Assembly: GCA_947469885.1 (NCBI GenBank)
Contig: CANIQT010000019.1
Coordinates: forward strand, 1 to 64,000
Direction: 5' to 3'
Length of the DNA: 64,000 bases
Origin: Bacteroidota bacterium
GTDB lineage: Bacteria > Bacteroidota > Bacteroidia > 2-12-FULL-35-15
The notes under the pieces were generated by a model that worked only from the letters and a program-made list of their open reading frames with translations, ran no database searches and was not told the origin of the DNA. Position numbers and translations under genes: made by a program. Every line of letters begins with the position of its first letter. The first letter of the stretch is position 1. Of this stretch, positions 36,389 through 48,382 are shown piece by piece.

Positions 36389-37789
36389 TTATTCTTCTTC
36401 TCCGGCTTTTGCTTTGTCGTAATCGGGGTGATAAAGCTGTTGTTCTAATTCCAGTATATCATCGTGAGATAATTCTGATTTCAGAAAAACTTTTTGGTAA
36501 GCTCCTGCCGTCATACTGTCCCAGTGGATAACACCTGTTCTTCGTTGATAGGTTTGAAACACACTTAAATAAATTAATAAAACAAAAAAGGTAAGTGTAG
36601 AAATTAGTAATGCTTTTGATTTTGAAAATACTGTTTTTAAAAATGAAGCCATTGGCAATGCAAACACTGCATAAAAATCTATCATTGGTCGGCTGCCGAA
36701 ACTACCACCATACCACCATGTCCACCAACTATAACAAACATACACCTGAAACAAAACAAAAACCAAAACAGAAAAAGAAAAATTACTTTTTGATTTGAAT
36801 AAAAAATAAATTCCAATCAAAGCAAAAACCATGATGGGCGAATAGATTAACCAACCATTGCGAAAGCTAAACATACCAAGCAATACATGAGGGTGGTTAA
36901 AATAAAAATGTTCTTCCAAGTAGCTATAAAAAAACCATTCTCCGGTTAACTGTTTCCAGTAAACTAACTGAGGAACAAAAACAAGGAAGGCAGCAATTGC
37001 AGCAATAACAATGTATTTAAAATTATTTTTTAATAAATTTATTTTTAGGAGGAGTGTTTCTTTCGAATGAATAGAAAATAAAACAGGGAAAACGATGAGG
37101 ATTATATTAACTGGGCGAATCAACACTATTAGTCCAAATAACAAACCGATATAAATTGACTTTTTAAAAGTTGGAAATAAATGCCATTTGATACAATGGT
37201 AAACAAAAATAGCAACCACTGCAAACGAATATGCGTGCGACATGGCTGGCTCAGTAGTGGTGTAATAATAAAGGTTGGTTCCTAACAAAACACAAATTAA
37301 GGTGATGCCGGTAATGGTTTCGGTAAAATAGAGGAGCATGGTTTTTCGTAAATAAAGTAATCCGATAAATAAATAAACCAAGCTGGAGAGGGCGATAAAA
37401 AATTCGTATGGAGTGGAAAATCCGTCAGCCTTGAAATCCAACAAATGTGCAGTTGCATGAGCAATAAAAAAGAAAGGAGAATACATCACTGCCATTCCCA
37501 TCGTAAACTTTATTACACGGCTTCCGTTGGGTGCTGTTTGGTACCAGTATTGGTGATTTTCTTCGTAACTGTGGTCATTCCCCCGCCTTGTAAATTCGAG
37601 CGAAACATCGTGATGAATAAAAGTGGCTGGCAAATAACAGTAATAAGAAGTTACATCCCACATAATTATTTTTTGCCTTGTTTCTGCTTGTCCCCATCGT
37701 TTTAAACTAACAAAAGTCCAAAGCATGATTGCAAACAAAAACCACAATGATATTTTTGAAAAAGTAAGATTTTTAAAAATGTTTTTCAT
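36389..37789 (-). CDS. Multi-spanning membrane protein, GT-C glycosyltransferase-like
   Basis: A 466-residue protein with about ten hydrophobic segments. The first periplasmic loop contains MWDVTSYYCYLPATF, a position where GT-C enzymes (PMT/GT39-like) carry an acidic catalytic residue. The hydrophobic pattern and a soluble C-terminal tail support a polytopic sugar-transferase or related enzyme using lipid-linked sugars. The substrate is unknown and the family call is tentative. It is 59 bp downstream of the MFS gene on the same strand. Confidence 0.6.
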   Translation of the reverse strand: MKNIFKNLTFSKISLWFLFAIMLWTFVSLKRWGQAETRQKIIMWDVTSYYCYLPATFIHHDVSLEFTRRGNDHSYEENHQYWYQTAPNGSRVIKFTMGMAVMYSPFFFIAHATAHLLDFKADGFSTPYEFFIALSSLVYLFIGLLYLRKTMLLYFTETITGITLICVLLGTNLYYYTTTEPAMSHAYSFAVVAIFVYHCIKWHLFPTFKKSIYIGLLFGLIVLIRPVNIILIVFPVLFSIHSKETLLLKINLLKNNFKYIVIAAIAAFLVFVPQLVYWKQLTGEWFFYSYLEEHFYFNHPHVLLGMFSFRNGWLIYSPIMVFALIGIYFLFKSKSNFSFSVLVFVLFQVYVCYSWWTWWYGGSFGSRPMIDFYAVFALPMASFLKTVFSKSKALLISTLTFFVLLIYLSVFQTYQRRTGVIHWDSMTAGAYQKVFLKSELSHDDILELEQQLYHPDYDKAKAGEEE

Positions 37790-37848
37790 TCAATTATTTT
37801 AAGCATCAAGCCATTCGTAAATTCGTATCCATTCGTTATCCGTACCTT

Positions 37849-39105
37849 TTATTCAATACTTTTCAAATTCAGCTTTCTTAATTTAGGAGCTATCTTTGCG
37901 GTAGCAGCCACAATTAAAATAGTCATTATTCCACCAAACACTACCGAAGGTTTAAGCCCCATGGCACGCGCTGCCACACCCGACTCAAAACTTCCTATTT
38001 CGTTGGATGAACCAATAAATATGCTATTTACAGCAGATACTCTTCCTCTCATTTCGTTTGGAGTGGAGAGTTGTAAAATGGTATGACGTATCACTACACT
38101 TACATTATCGAACGCTCCGGTTAAAAATAAAAAGAAAAGAGATAAATAATAATTGGTGGAGATGCCAAATAAAATGGTGGCAACACCAAATGCTCCAATG
38201 GCAAGAAATAAATTTCTTCCGGCATTATGAGTTGGAGGCTTGTAGGCAATAATAATTGCCATTAGCACAGCTCCCAGCGCAGGAGCAGCGCGCAAAAAAC
38301 CTAACTCTACAGAGCCTACATGAAGTATTTTATCGGCATAGGCTGGCAACATGGCCACAGCACCACCAAACAAAACGGCAAACAAATCGAGAGACAAAGC
38401 TCCAAGTATGATTTGATTTTTAAAAACAAATTTTATTCCTGCTGATAAACTTTCTTTTAAAGTTTCTTGTTTCACCTTTTTCGGCAAAGGTTTTGAAGCA
38501 ATGAACAATAAAGAGAAAAAAGAAATCACAATCAAAATTAAGTTCACTTCGTAAGCAACCGAAAAACTGATAGCAATAATAAAACCTGCCATGGCAGGAC
38601 CAATAATAGAGGCAATGTGCCAAGCGGTGCTGTTCCATGTTGCGGAATTTACATATAATTCTCTGGGTACAATTTGCGACATGAACGAAGCAAACGATGC
38701 AGAAAAAAATCCTCTAATAATACCAATACATCCAATCACCATAAAAATGGGTGTAGTTCCATAAAGTTGAATTACGTTAGATGTTATTAATGAAAAATAA
38801 AGCAATGCTGAGGTAGAAAAAACAAGGAAAACAATAGAGATTAATAATATTTTTTTTCGACTCACCGTATCAGCCACATGCCCCGAAAACAAAGAAACAA
38901 TAATAAACGGAATCGCTTCTGCCAATCCTATCATCCCTAGCGATAATTCGTCTTTGGTAATGCTGTATATCTGCCAACCCACAATAACACTCTGCATTTG
39001 AATGGCGGTGGTTAAAAAAAAACGGGTGGACATAAAAAACCGGAATTCTTTAATCCGCAAAGCGGCATAAGGGTCGTGTTTTACTTTCGAAGAAATATGG
39101 TCCAT
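37849..39105 (-). CDS. MFS transporter, EntS/DHA3-like
   Basis: A 418-residue major facilitator with twelve predicted helices. The A-like loop GHVADTVSRKKILL between helices 2 and 3 is the MFS signature. NEMRGRVSAVNSIFIGSSNEIG resembles the second-half motif of EntS/DHA3-type exporters. It probably exports a small molecule; the substrate cannot be read from sequence. It is divergent from the PepSY-like gene. Confidence 0.88.
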   Translation of the reverse strand: MDHISSKVKHDPYAALRIKEFRFFMSTRFFLTTAIQMQSVIVGWQIYSITKDELSLGMIGLAEAIPFIIVSLFSGHVADTVSRKKILLISIVFLVFSTSALLYFSLITSNVIQLYGTTPIFMVIGCIGIIRGFFSASFASFMSQIVPRELYVNSATWNSTAWHIASIIGPAMAGFIIAISFSVAYEVNLILIVISFFSLLFIASKPLPKKVKQETLKESLSAGIKFVFKNQIILGALSLDLFAVLFGGAVAMLPAYADKILHVGSVELGFLRAAPALGAVLMAIIIAYKPPTHNAGRNLFLAIGAFGVATILFGISTNYYLSLFFLFLTGAFDNVSVVIRHTILQLSTPNEMRGRVSAVNSIFIGSSNEIGSFESGVAARAMGLKPSVVFGGIMTILIVAATAKIAPKLRKLNLKSIE

Positions 39106-39204
39106 AATTTGCTTGACAAATTTATACTTAAATATTTTATATCAATCATTATTATCAATTATAAAAAAATATATACTTTTACCGTAAATAAATATAATAA
39201 AAAC

Positions 39205-39717
39205 ATGAAAAAAATACTTTTTATTTCCATCTCATTATTAATCGGTAACCAAATGGTTGCCCAAAAAATTTCTACGGATAATGTTCCATTGGATGTTTCT
39301 TCTTCTTTTAAAAACAAGTATTCATCAGCCGCTAAGCCAACTTGGCAAATGGATTATGATAACTACCAAGTGGATTTTACTTTTCTAAAAACTCAGATGA
39401 CCGCTTTGTTTGATCAAGAAGGTAAGTGGTTGGAAACTGATGCATTTATTACAGCTTCTGATTTACCAAAAGAAGTGAAAGATTCGTTAGCGAAACAATT
39501 TGGTGTTATTCTTAATACCTATAAAATAGAAGAAGCAGCAAAAATTGAAACTCCTGACAAAGAGATGTACTATCAAATGGTTATTTCACAAAACTTAACT
39601 ACATACGATGTGGTGTTAGCGGAAAGTGGGCACATTATATCTAAAGATAAAAGAGTGGAAGAAAATGATGGTAAGATAAAATTCAAAAGGGATAAGGAAA
39701 AGAAAGACAAGAAATAA
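39205..39717 (+). CDS. PepSY-like periplasmic protein
   Basis: About 170 residues from the ATG at 39205, which begins a signal peptide (MKKILFISISLLIGNQMVAQ). The frame is open further upstream to 39076, but that part overlaps the divergent MFS gene and its leader. VSSSFKNKYSSAAKPTWQM and YQVDFTFLKTQMTALFDQEG fit the PepSY-like (DUF2874) fold common in Bacteroidota, where tandem beta-lactamase-inhibitor-like domains are seen. The C-terminus is Lys-rich. Function unknown. Confidence 0.82.
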   Translation: MKKILFISISLLIGNQMVAQKISTDNVPLDVSSSFKNKYSSAAKPTWQMDYDNYQVDFTFLKTQMTALFDQEGKWLETDAFITASDLPKEVKDSLAKQFGVILNTYKIEEAAKIETPDKEMYYQMVISQNLTTYDVVLAESGHIISKDKRVEENDGKIKFKRDKEKKDKK

Positions 39718-39733
39718 ATGAAGTAATAGAAAC

Positions 39734-39763
39734 AAAAAAGGGAACTAATTAGTTCCCTTTTTT
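39734..39763. terminator. Bidirectional palindromic terminator
   Basis: A perfect 30-bp palindrome centred on AACTAATTAGTT with A6 and T6 ends, between the convergent PepSY-like and clpC genes. It can serve both. Confidence 0.9.
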
Positions 39764-39777
39764 ATTGTCCTCTTTTA

Positions 39778-42345
39778 TTAGTCTTCTTTTTTACTTCGTT
39801 TCGTTTTTGTTTCTTTGGTAGGTTTAACTACTATTATTGTTATTTTTTGATTTTCTTTATCAAAGCCAACTTCAATCAAATCACCCTCAGCCAAACGAGA
39901 TTTTATATCCGCATTACTTTTAGCTTTGATAATTTCTTCTGATAACGGATCTTCGAGATACACCTGAATAGCTCTTTTTAATGGACGAGCACCATATTGC
40001 ACATCATATCCTTTGTCAGACACAAAATCTTTAGCTTCTTCGCTTATTTTGATTAAATAACCTAATTCATTGATACGACCATATAAACTGTTCAACTCAA
40101 TATCAATAATTTTATGAATATCTTCACGTGATAATTGATTAAACACAATCACATCATCAATACGATTTAAAAATTCAGGAGCAAAATTTTTCTTTAACGC
40201 ATTTTCAATAATACCTTTTGAATTTTCATCTTCACCTTCTTTTTTTGCGGTTGTAGTAAAACCAACTCCCTGACCAAACTGTTGTAACTGACGAGCACCA
40301 ACGTTAGATGTCATAATAATTATACTATTTTTAAAATCAATCTTACGTCCCAAACTGTCGGTCATCATTCCGTCATCCAAGGCTTGCAATAATAAATTAA
40401 ACACGTCAGGGTGAGCTTTTTCAATTTCATCCAACAACACAACAGAATACGGACGTCTGCGAACTTTTTCAGTTAACTGACCACCTTCTTCATATCCAAC
40501 ATATCCCGGAGGAGCACCAATCAAACGAGACACAGCAAATTTTTCCATATACTCACTCATGTCAATTCTGATTAATGCATCATCATTATCAAATAAGTAT
40601 TTCGACAGTATTTTTGCCAACTGAGTTTTTCCAACCCCTGTAGGACCCATAAAGATAAACGAACCAATCGGTTTATTAGGGTCTTTCAATCCTGCACGAT
40701 TACGTTGAATACATTTAACAACTTTCTTCACTGCTTCGTCTTGGCCAATTACTTTGCCTTGCAACACTTCCGACATTTTTACTAATTTATCTCCTTCGTT
40801 CTGAGCTACACGTTGCACTGGAACACCAGTCATCATTGCAATTACTTCTGCAACATTATCTTCAGTTACTGTCTCTCTTTGATTTTTACTGTCTTCTTCC
40901 CATTTCTTTTTAGCTGTTTCAAGTTGTTCAAGCAAAGTTCGTTCAGTATCTCTCAATCTTGCAGCTTCCTCATATTTTTGAGAACGTACCACTTTATTTT
41001 TTTCTTCCTTAATATCTTCTAACTTCTTTTCAATATCCTCAATATCTTTTGGAACATTAATATTTGTGATATGAACACGAGAACCTGATTCATCCAATGC
41101 ATCAATAGCTTTGTCAGGTAAATGGCGGTCGGTGATGTAACGTGCAGATAAAGCAACACACGCTTTAATTGCTTCATCAGTATATGTTACATTATGATGG
41201 TCTTCGTATTTTGATTTTATATTATTTAAAATCTGAATAGTTTCTTCAGGAGTAGATGGCTCAACAATTACTTTCTGGAATCTTCTTTCCAATGCACCAT
41301 CTTTTTCAATATACTGACGATACTCATCTAAAGTAGTTGCACCAATACATTGTATTTCTCCACGTGCCAAAGCTGGTTTAAACATATTGGAAGCATCTAA
41401 CGAGCCCGATGCACCACCAGCACCTATAATAGTATGAATTTCATCAATAAATAAAATAACATCTGGAGATTTTTCTAATTCATTCATTACCGCTTTCATT
41501 CTTTCTTCAAACTGTCCGCGATATTTAGTACCAGCCACCAATGAAGCTAAATCCAAAGTAACAACGCGCTTACCAAATAATACCCGAGAAACTTTACGCT
41601 GAACAATCCGCAAAGCTAAACCTTCTGCAATGGCAGATTTACCCACTCCTGGTTCACCAATAAGGATAGGATTGTTTTTCTTTCTTCTCGATAAAATTTG
41701 GGAAACACGCTCAATTTCTTTTTCTCTTCCAACAATTGGGTCAAGTTTTCCATCTTCAGCTGCTTTAGTTAAATCTCTTCCAAAATTATCCAACACTGGG
41801 GTTTTCGATTTGCTATCAACAGGCTTTTTGGCACTGCTGCTACTAGCAGTAAAATTATCATCATCTCCATCATCGTCCGATGGAGTACCAGGAAATTCTG
41901 CTTTAGGATCAGTTTTGGTATGTTCCAGTTCTTTTTTAACTGTTTCATAATCCACATTTAATTTTTGTAACGATTTTGTTGCAACATTATCGGCATCTTT
42001 AATTAGTGATAACAATAAATGTTCAGTACCTATTACCTGGCTTTTAAATAATTTAGCTTCCAAATAAGTTATCTTCAAAGCCCTTTCAGCTTGTTTCATT
42101 AAAGGAATATTGGCCAAGTTCGTTACCTTATGGTTACCTGTTCCAATTGTCTGTTCAATAATTTTTCGGAGTTCTGCCAAGTCCACATTCAATGCTTTTA
42201 GCAATTGAATGGCAGTTCCTTCTCCTTCTCGGATGATACCCAGTAAAAGGTGCTCCGTTCCTATGTAATCGTGTCCCAAACGTAGAGCTTCCTCACGGCT
42301 GAAAGTGATAACATCTTTTACTCTTGGTGAAAATTTAGCTTCCAT
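39778..42345 (-). CDS. clpC: ATP-dependent Clp protease ATP-binding subunit ClpC
   Basis: An 855-residue AAA+ unfoldase. Two Clp-N repeats (residues ~1-150) are followed by a Ser/Lys/Asp-rich linker and AAA-1 with Walker [10 protein letters not shown]. Next come the middle domain with a UVR-like motif ([14 protein letters not shown]) and AAA-2 with Walker [10 protein letters not shown]. It ends in a basic tail ([10 protein letters not shown]). With ClpP it degrades misfolded and regulatory proteins. A minus-strand -7 box TACTTTTG at 42410-42417 lies in the 300-bp divergent gap to gyrA, which otherwise holds only AT-rich DNA. Confidence 0.96.
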   Translation of the reverse strand: MEAKFSPRVKDVITFSREEALRLGHDYIGTEHLLLGIIREGEGTAIQLLKALNVDLAELRKIIEQTIGTGNHKVTNLANIPLMKQAERALKITYLEAKLFKSQVIGTEHLLLSLIKDADNVATKSLQKLNVDYETVKKELEHTKTDPKAEFPGTPSDDDGDDDNFTASSSSAKKPVDSKSKTPVLDNFGRDLTKAAEDGKLDPIVGREKEIERVSQILSRRKKNNPILIGEPGVGKSAIAEGLALRIVQRKVSRVLFGKRVVTLDLASLVAGTKYRGQFEERMKAVMNELEKSPDVILFIDEIHTIIGAGGASGSLDASNMFKPALARGEIQCIGATTLDEYRQYIEKDGALERRFQKVIVEPSTPEETIQILNNIKSKYEDHHNVTYTDEAIKACVALSARYITDRHLPDKAIDALDESGSRVHITNINVPKDIEDIEKKLEDIKEEKNKVVRSQKYEEAARLRDTERTLLEQLETAKKKWEEDSKNQRETVTEDNVAEVIAMMTGVPVQRVAQNEGDKLVKMSEVLQGKVIGQDEAVKKVVKCIQRNRAGLKDPNKPIGSFIFMGPTGVGKTQLAKILSKYLFDNDDALIRIDMSEYMEKFAVSRLIGAPPGYVGYEEGGQLTEKVRRRPYSVVLLDEIEKAHPDVFNLLLQALDDGMMTDSLGRKIDFKNSIIIMTSNVGARQLQQFGQGVGFTTTAKKEGEDENSKGIIENALKKNFAPEFLNRIDDVIVFNQLSREDIHKIIDIELNSLYGRINELGYLIKISEEAKDFVSDKGYDVQYGARPLKRAIQVYLEDPLSEEIIKAKSNADIKSRLAEGDLIEVGFDKENQKITIIVVKPTKETKTKRSKKED

Positions 42346-42645
42346 ATTTTGTTTTTTTATAATAATTGTTTCAAGTAGTCAGCAAAATTAACTATTTGCC
42401 GAACAATAACAAAAGTAATCGTTGATTTTGTTACAAATTAAAGCATTTTTTCTTTTTATCAACATAAATCATGTTAATATGTTAATAATTTAAACATTTT
42501 ATAAGTTCTAATTGGACACAAATAAGTACTTTCACACTCCTAAAATTTAATGGCACTTATCAACAACTATGCTAACAAATTTTTATGACAAAAATTCATT
42601 AATAATTATTGATAAAAACAAAATAAATTAACAGAAAAAGAAATT

Positions 42646-45228
42646 ATGGCAGACGGAGAAAAAATTATTCAGATTAACATTGAAGAAGAAATGAAATCAG
42701 CTTACATCGATTATTCGATGTCAGTTATTGTATCACGGGCATTGCCTGATGTGCGCGATGGTTTGAAACCAGTGCACCGCAGAGTATTATATGGTATGCT
42801 CGATTTAGGAGTATTGTCAAATCGTCCGTATAAAAAGTCAGCTCGTATTGTGGGGGAAGTGCTTGGAAAGTACCACCCGCATGGCGATACTTCAGTTTAT
42901 GATGCAATGGTGCGTATGGCACAGGAATGGAGTTTGCGTTATCCGTTAGTAGATGGGCAAGGAAATTTCGGTTCGGTGGATGGTGATAGCCCTGCTGCAA
43001 TGCGATACACAGAAGCCCGTTTAAAAAAGATAGCGGAAGAAATGTTGAACGACATTGAAAAAGACACTGTTGATTTTCGTCCGAATTTCGATGACAGTTT
43101 AACAGAGCCAACCGTTCTTCCTTCTCGTATTCCAAATTTATTGATTAATGGGGCTTCTGGTATTGCAGTGGGTATGGCTACCAATATGCCGCCTCATAAT
43201 TTAACGGAGATAGTTAATGCCACAATAGCATACATTGATAATAGGGATATTGATATTGCAGGAATTATGCAGTTAGTAAAAGCTCCCGATTTCCCTACTG
43301 GCGGTATCATTTATGGCTACGAAGGTGTGAAAGATGCTTTTGAAACGGGACGTGGAAGAATAGTCATGCGCGCCAAAACAACTATGGAAACTACCGACTC
43401 CGGTAAAGAGCGCATTATTGTTAATGAAATTCCTTATCAAATTAATAAAGCGGAGATGATTCGAAAGACTGCTGATTTGATTAATGATAAAAAAATAGAA
43501 GGCATTTCTGACATTCGTGACGAATCGGATAGAGACGGAATGCGTATTGTGTACGAAATAAAACGCGATGCGATTACCAATGTAGTTTTAAATAACCTGT
43601 TTAAATATACCGAACTTCAAACTTCTTTTTCTGTTAACAATATTGCTCTGGTTGGCGGACGACCAATGATGCTGAATATAAAAGATATGATTCATCATTT
43701 TGTTGAATTCCGCCATGAAGTTGTTATTCGCAGAACAAAGTATGAACTTTCTCAAGCTGAAAAACGTGCGCATATATTAGAGGGATATTTAATTGCTCTC
43801 GACCACTTGGATGAAGTAATCAAATTGATTCGCGCTGCTGATACTCCTGCTATTGCTCAGGAAGGGTTGATGACTTCTTTTGGCTTGAGCGAAATTCAGG
43901 CAAAAGCAATTCTTGAAATGCGTTTAAGAGTTCTCACCGGATTAGAAAGAGATAAAATAAAAGAAGAGTATGATACATTAATGGAACTCATAAAACATTT
44001 GAAAGAAGTGCTGGCTGATGAGTTTTTAAGAATGGCTATCATTAAAGATGAATTGATTGAAATCCGTGATAAATATGGTGATGAGCGTAAAACCGAAGTA
44101 GTTTATGCTTCTGGAGATTTCAGAATGGAAGACATGATTGCTGACGAAGATGTAGTGATTACTATTTCTCACATGGGTTATATCAAACGTACACCGTTAA
44201 CTGAATACCGCACACAGGCAAGAGGTGGCAAGGGTTCAAAAGGAAGTACTACCCGTGATGAAGATTTTATAGAACATTTATTTATTGCATCTACTCATAA
44301 TTATTTATTGTTATTTACCGAGCAGGGACGTTGTTTCTGGATGCGTGCTTTCGAAGTACCTGAAGGCACACGTACTTCAAAAGGAAGAGCGATTCAAAAC
44401 TTGATTAATATTCCGAGCGATGACAAAGTGAAAGCATATATTAATGTAAAAGATTTGAAGGATGAAGAATATTTGAATAACAACTTCATTATAATGTGTA
44501 CCAAAAATGGTATCATCAAAAAAACAACATTGAAGGCATATTCCAATCCTCGAGCAAATGGAATTAATGCAATTACTGTTCGTGAAAAAGATACATTGTT
44601 AGAAGTATTATTGACTAATGGAACCAATGAAATTATGTTGGCATCGAAAGCCGGTAAACTGGTTCGTTTCAATGAATCCAACGTCCGTCCAATGGGAAGA
44701 AATGCTGCCGGAGTGAGAGGACAAAATGTTAGTGATAAAGGAAACGAAGTAATAGGAATGATTGCAATGCCTGATAAATTGAGTAACGTAATGGTGGTTT
44801 CTGAAAAAGGATATGGTAAACGTTCGGATTTGGAAGAATATCGTGTTACGAAGCGTGGGGGTAAAGGGGTGAAAACGATTAATGTTACTGAAAAAACCGG
44901 AAGCTTGATTGCTATTAAAGCCGTTACAGATAAAGATGATTTGATGATTATTAATAAATCAGGAATTATTATTCGTTTGGCTGTTGTTGATTTAAGAGTT
45001 ATTGGTCGTGCTACACAAGGTGTACGATTAATCAATTTAAAAGCAACTGACGAAATAGCAGCAGTAACAAAAGTGGATAAAGAAGAAGAAGTGGTAGGTG
45101 AAGTAGCTGAGGGAGAAGTTACTTCTGAAACACCTGATGCCGATGCAGGAACAGATAACACCACTCCTCCTGACGCTGATGCAACTGATGATGGCAAAGA
45201 AATTGATAAGCCAACTGACGAACAATAA
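42646..45228 (+). CDS. gyrA: DNA gyrase subunit A
   Basis: GyrA cuts and rejoins DNA during negative supercoiling. The 860-residue protein starts with the winged-helix region and has [10 protein letters not shown] with the catalytic tyrosine near residue 121. The C-terminal beta-pinwheel carries the GyrA box [10 protein letters not shown] near residue 524. The last ~45 residues are very acidic ([13 protein letters not shown], later PDADAGTDN), a tail type known to tune supercoiling in other gyrases. It is followed 12 bp later by the TPR gene. Confidence 0.97.
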   Translation: MADGEKIIQINIEEEMKSAYIDYSMSVIVSRALPDVRDGLKPVHRRVLYGMLDLGVLSNRPYKKSARIVGEVLGKYHPHGDTSVYDAMVRMAQEWSLRYPLVDGQGNFGSVDGDSPAAMRYTEARLKKIAEEMLNDIEKDTVDFRPNFDDSLTEPTVLPSRIPNLLINGASGIAVGMATNMPPHNLTEIVNATIAYIDNRDIDIAGIMQLVKAPDFPTGGIIYGYEGVKDAFETGRGRIVMRAKTTMETTDSGKERIIVNEIPYQINKAEMIRKTADLINDKKIEGISDIRDESDRDGMRIVYEIKRDAITNVVLNNLFKYTELQTSFSVNNIALVGGRPMMLNIKDMIHHFVEFRHEVVIRRTKYELSQAEKRAHILEGYLIALDHLDEVIKLIRAADTPAIAQEGLMTSFGLSEIQAKAILEMRLRVLTGLERDKIKEEYDTLMELIKHLKEVLADEFLRMAIIKDELIEIRDKYGDERKTEVVYASGDFRMEDMIADEDVVITISHMGYIKRTPLTEYRTQARGGKGSKGSTTRDEDFIEHLFIASTHNYLLLFTEQGRCFWMRAFEVPEGTRTSKGRAIQNLINIPSDDKVKAYINVKDLKDEEYLNNNFIIMCTKNGIIKKTTLKAYSNPRANGINAITVREKDTLLEVLLTNGTNEIMLASKAGKLVRFNESNVRPMGRNAAGVRGQNVSDKGNEVIGMIAMPDKLSNVMVVSEKGYGKRSDLEEYRVTKRGGKGVKTINVTEKTGSLIAIKAVTDKDDLMIINKSGIIIRLAVVDLRVIGRATQGVRLINLKATDEIAAVTKVDKEEEVVGEVAEGEVTSETPDADAGTDNTTPPDADATDDGKEIDKPTDEQ

Positions 45229-45240
45229 AAACTATAGTTT

Positions 45241-46494
45241 ATGAAGAAAATAGCAATCGTTTTATTTACAGCATTAATAAGTGTTTCAGCACAATCACAA
45301 AATTCGAAATATGTTAATGCTGTAAATTATTATGCAGATTACAATTCAAGTAATGAGCTTGAATCGCTCGACAAAGCAAAAGAAAACATTGACCTGGCTA
45401 CCAACCATGAGGATACAAAAGAGAAAGCGAAAACTCAAACCCTAAAAGGACAGATTTATCTTGCCATTTTTCAACGTAATTTACGTGCAGAAACTGAAAA
45501 GCAAACTACCCTTACAGACCCCAAAAAGGGAGAAGCAATGGGGTATATAGGTACTTCCGCTGCCGATTTGAGTACAGCTATGGATGCTTTTACGAAAGCA
45601 TCCACCTTGGATAAAAAAAGTGACTATACTTCCGAAATAAAAAAAGGATTGACTGACATCTCTATTTATTTTACTAATAAAGCAGTGTATGATTATTCAA
45701 CAAAAAATTATGCTGTCGCACTTCCTTCCTTTCAAAAGGCTTATGAAATAAACGGACCAAAAGATACCATTACTTTAAATAATATTGCACTGTGTGCCGA
45801 GCGTGCAGGAAATTACGGAGTTGCAAAAGATTATTATTTAAAAATGATTGAAACAAAACAGGGTAGAGGTGCTACTTATTCTTCTTTGGTAAATATTTAT
45901 TTTATGATGAAAGATACCACTTCAGGCATGGAGTTGCTAAAAAAAGGAATTACTGAATATCCAACCAATGTTGATTTACTGATTACTGAAACAAATTTTT
46001 TTCTTGTTAAAGGACAAAGCATTGACGCATTAAAAAATTTGAATGTAGTGATACAAGCAAATCCCAACAATTTTACGTTGTATCTTGCTAGAGGAAATAC
46101 ATATGATAAACTTGCAAATCCTACTGATGCATCAGGAAAGTTTATTGCACAACCATCCGATTTTGAAGACAAAATAAAATTAGCCGAAGCAGATTACAAA
46201 AAAGCAATTGAAATAAAATCAGATTTTTTTGATGCTCTTTATTGTCTTGGTGTTTTATATAATAATTATGGAGTGAGCATTAATAAATTGGCCGATAAAA
46301 TTAAAGATCCTGCAAAATATAAAGTAGAAGATGGCAGAAGCAAAGAACAGTTTAGCAAAGCAATGCTGGTGCTTGAAAAAGCATTGGAAGTAAAACCCAC
46401 CGACAGAAACTCAATGCTTGCGTTAAAACAAATTTATGCCCGTCTGGAAATGAACGACAAGCTAAATGCAATGAATGAGAAGTTGAAAAAGTAG
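45241..46494 (+). CDS. TPR repeat periplasmic protein
   Basis: A 417-residue protein with a signal peptide (ending VSAQSQN) and several tetratricopeptide-type helix pairs, e.g. NYAVALPSFQKAYEINGPKD and DALYCLGVLYNN. TPR arrays bind partner proteins. It starts 12 bp after gyrA and is probably co-transcribed; the gyrA-TPR arrangement recurs in Bacteroidota, but the functional link is unknown. The partner is unknown. Confidence 0.83.
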   Translation: MKKIAIVLFTALISVSAQSQNSKYVNAVNYYADYNSSNELESLDKAKENIDLATNHEDTKEKAKTQTLKGQIYLAIFQRNLRAETEKQTTLTDPKKGEAMGYIGTSAADLSTAMDAFTKASTLDKKSDYTSEIKKGLTDISIYFTNKAVYDYSTKNYAVALPSFQKAYEINGPKDTITLNNIALCAERAGNYGVAKDYYLKMIETKQGRGATYSSLVNIYFMMKDTTSGMELLKKGITEYPTNVDLLITETNFFLVKGQSIDALKNLNVVIQANPNNFTLYLARGNTYDKLANPTDASGKFIAQPSDFEDKIKLAEADYKKAIEIKSDFFDALYCLGVLYNNYGVSINKLADKIKDPAKYKVEDGRSKEQFSKAMLVLEKALEVKPTDRNSMLALKQIYARLEMNDKLNAMNEKLKK

Positions 46495-46512
46495 TCTGAT
46501 CAGGCTTCTTTT

Positions 46513-47322
46513 TTATTTATCTGGTTGATGAGTTTTACGAATAATTTCTGTAATCAATACCGGAAAAAAATTACTCAACCGATAAGTTATTGTTCCAAGT
46601 AAGGAATGAACCTTCGAATGTTTTTTGTTCTTTATTTGTTTCAAAATTTTCAGTGCTGTCCGCTGTCTTGAACTGGTAAAAATCTTTGGTCTTTTTGGCA
46701 CATCCACCCATTCTCCTTCGGGAGATAATGTTTTCTTTTCATCTTCATTCTCTGTAAATCCAACATAAGTAATACCAGCGAAAACATTTTTATTTTTCAT
46801 TTCCACATATAGACTTTGAGCCAATGCCTTGAGCGACATTTTCGAAAGCGAATAAGTGGAATATCCCGGAAGACCATGAAAACCGGCAATACTGGAAACA
46901 TACAAAACCGAACCTTTTGTTTTTTGAAGTTCGGGCAAAGCAGCAATAGAAGGAAAAAGAGAACCGTAAATGTTGGTATCTATTATTTGTTTTGCTATGT
47001 CTTTGTTCATTTTTTCTATTTCACAAAAGCCTGATAATCCGGCATTATTAATTAAAATATCTATTTTTCCAAAATGGGAAATTACTTTTTGAACTAAAAT
47101 AATATTGTCTTCAAAATCTGCAACGTTTCCATTATGAATTAAAACATTATTGACATATTGCCAAAATTCTACTTTTACTTTTTCAAGTCTTTCTTGATTA
47201 CGACCTGTAATCACTACCTTACCTCCAAAAATCAAAACTTGCCTCGCCAACTCTTTTCCTATTCCCATAGAAGAGCCGGTAATGATCACCACCTTATTTT
47301 TATAGTAGTTGCCTGTTGTCAT
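46513..47322 (-). CDS. Short-chain dehydrogenase/reductase
   Basis: A classical SDR of about 269 residues. TGSSMGIGKE near the start is the NAD(P)-binding glycine motif. NNAG follows, and YSTYSLSK holds the catalytic Tyr and Lys, with Ser in SVLYVSSIAG. I chose the ATG at 47322 (MTTGNYYKNK) because it overlaps the previous gene's stop as ATGA, indicating translational coupling; the frame is open to 47346. Together with the upstream extended SDR it probably acts on a sterol- or sugar-like substrate, not identifiable here. Confidence 0.9.
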   Translation of the reverse strand: MTTGNYYKNKVVIITGSSMGIGKELARQVLIFGGKVVITGRNQERLEKVKVEFWQYVNNVLIHNGNVADFEDNIILVQKVISHFGKIDILINNAGLSGFCEIEKMNKDIAKQIIDTNIYGSLFPSIAALPELQKTKGSVLYVSSIAGFHGLPGYSTYSLSKMSLKALAQSLYVEMKNKNVFAGITYVGFTENEDEKKTLSPEGEWVDVPKRPKIFTSSRQRTALKILKQIKNKKHSKVHSLLGTITYRLSNFFPVLITEIIRKTHQPDK

Positions 47323-48305
47323 AAATATCCATTTTTTGTAAACCAATCTATACTTACTTTTATTCCTTGAACTATTGGAGTCTGCGGCATTTTTAATTCT
47401 CTTACTGCTTTTTCTGAAGAATAAAACTGGTTGATTCCTGAAAATTTCGACATTCCAAAACTTAGCACTGGTTTTTTTTTCAGAATTCGTGAAGTGGTTG
47501 AGCTTATTGCACCAACAAATAAAATGAATACAAACGGGATTTTTTTCATCCTAAATGGTTGATTGAGCACTCCTGATATTTTGCTGAAAAAGGTTTTGTA
47601 TTTCAAGTTTTCGTTTCCCGCAATGTAACATTCACCTGTTTTGCCCATTGTTAAAGCATTAACAACTGCACAAGCAACATCTGTTGTGCATACAAAATTT
47701 TTCCCTCCTTTTGCAAAACCTGGCAACTTGCCTTTACAAAAACTAATCAGCATTTGACCCGATGAAGGACCAGAATCATAAGCCCCAATCATAAATGTTG
47801 GATTGATTATTACCACCGGAAACCCTTTTTTTTTGTATTGTTCCAACAAAAATTTTTGAGCAACATATTTGCTATCGAGGTAATCCATTTTAAGTTTCCA
47901 ACCGTTGTACTTTTTAGTTTCATCTCCAGGAAAATCTAAACTACCATGATTGAACGAACTTGCTGAGCCAATGTGAACCATCCATTTTATATTTAATTCT
48001 TCTGCAATCTCCTTCACTTTTTTTGTCCCTTCTATGTTCACATTTTTCACCATTTCATCTCTTCTTGGATAAACGGTGGTGAGTGCTGCAGCATTTATAA
48101 CATAACTGCATCCCGTCATTTCGCGGAGTAAGGTTATTTTGTTTAATACATCTCCAAAAACAATAGTTATCGGCAATTCTTTTATTGTATCCACATTTGA
48201 ATCAGGAAAGCAATATGCTTTTACTTCATATCCCTGTTTTATTAATTCACGGCAAATGCTGCTTCCAAGCATTCCATTTGCACCTGTTACAAAAACTTTT
48301 TCCAT
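47319..48305 (-). CDS. NAD-dependent epimerase/dehydratase (extended SDR)
   Basis: A 328-residue extended SDR. VTGANGMLGSSICREL is the NAD-binding motif. SKYVAQKFLLEQY supplies the catalytic YxxxK. HIGSASSFNHG holds the catalytic Ser region. It resembles 3-beta-HSD/dihydroflavonol-reductase-like members rather than sugar epimerases, but the substrate is unknown. Its stop overlaps the start of the classical SDR gene downstream. Confidence 0.88.
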   Translation of the reverse strand: MEKVFVTGANGMLGSSICRELIKQGYEVKAYCFPDSNVDTIKELPITIVFGDVLNKITLLREMTGCSYVINAAALTTVYPRRDEMVKNVNIEGTKKVKEIAEELNIKWMVHIGSASSFNHGSLDFPGDETKKYNGWKLKMDYLDSKYVAQKFLLEQYKKKGFPVVIINPTFMIGAYDSGPSSGQMLISFCKGKLPGFAKGGKNFVCTTDVACAVVNALTMGKTGECYIAGNENLKYKTFFSKISGVLNQPFRMKKIPFVFILFVGAISSTTSRILKKKPVLSFGMSKFSGINQFYSSEKAVRELKMPQTPIVQGIKVSIDWFTKNGYL

Positions 48306-48382
48306 AATAGATTTTTAAAATTACTTTTCTTATTTGATAAACCTTCAGAATTATTTTTAACCCTGAAGGTTTTTACTTCTTT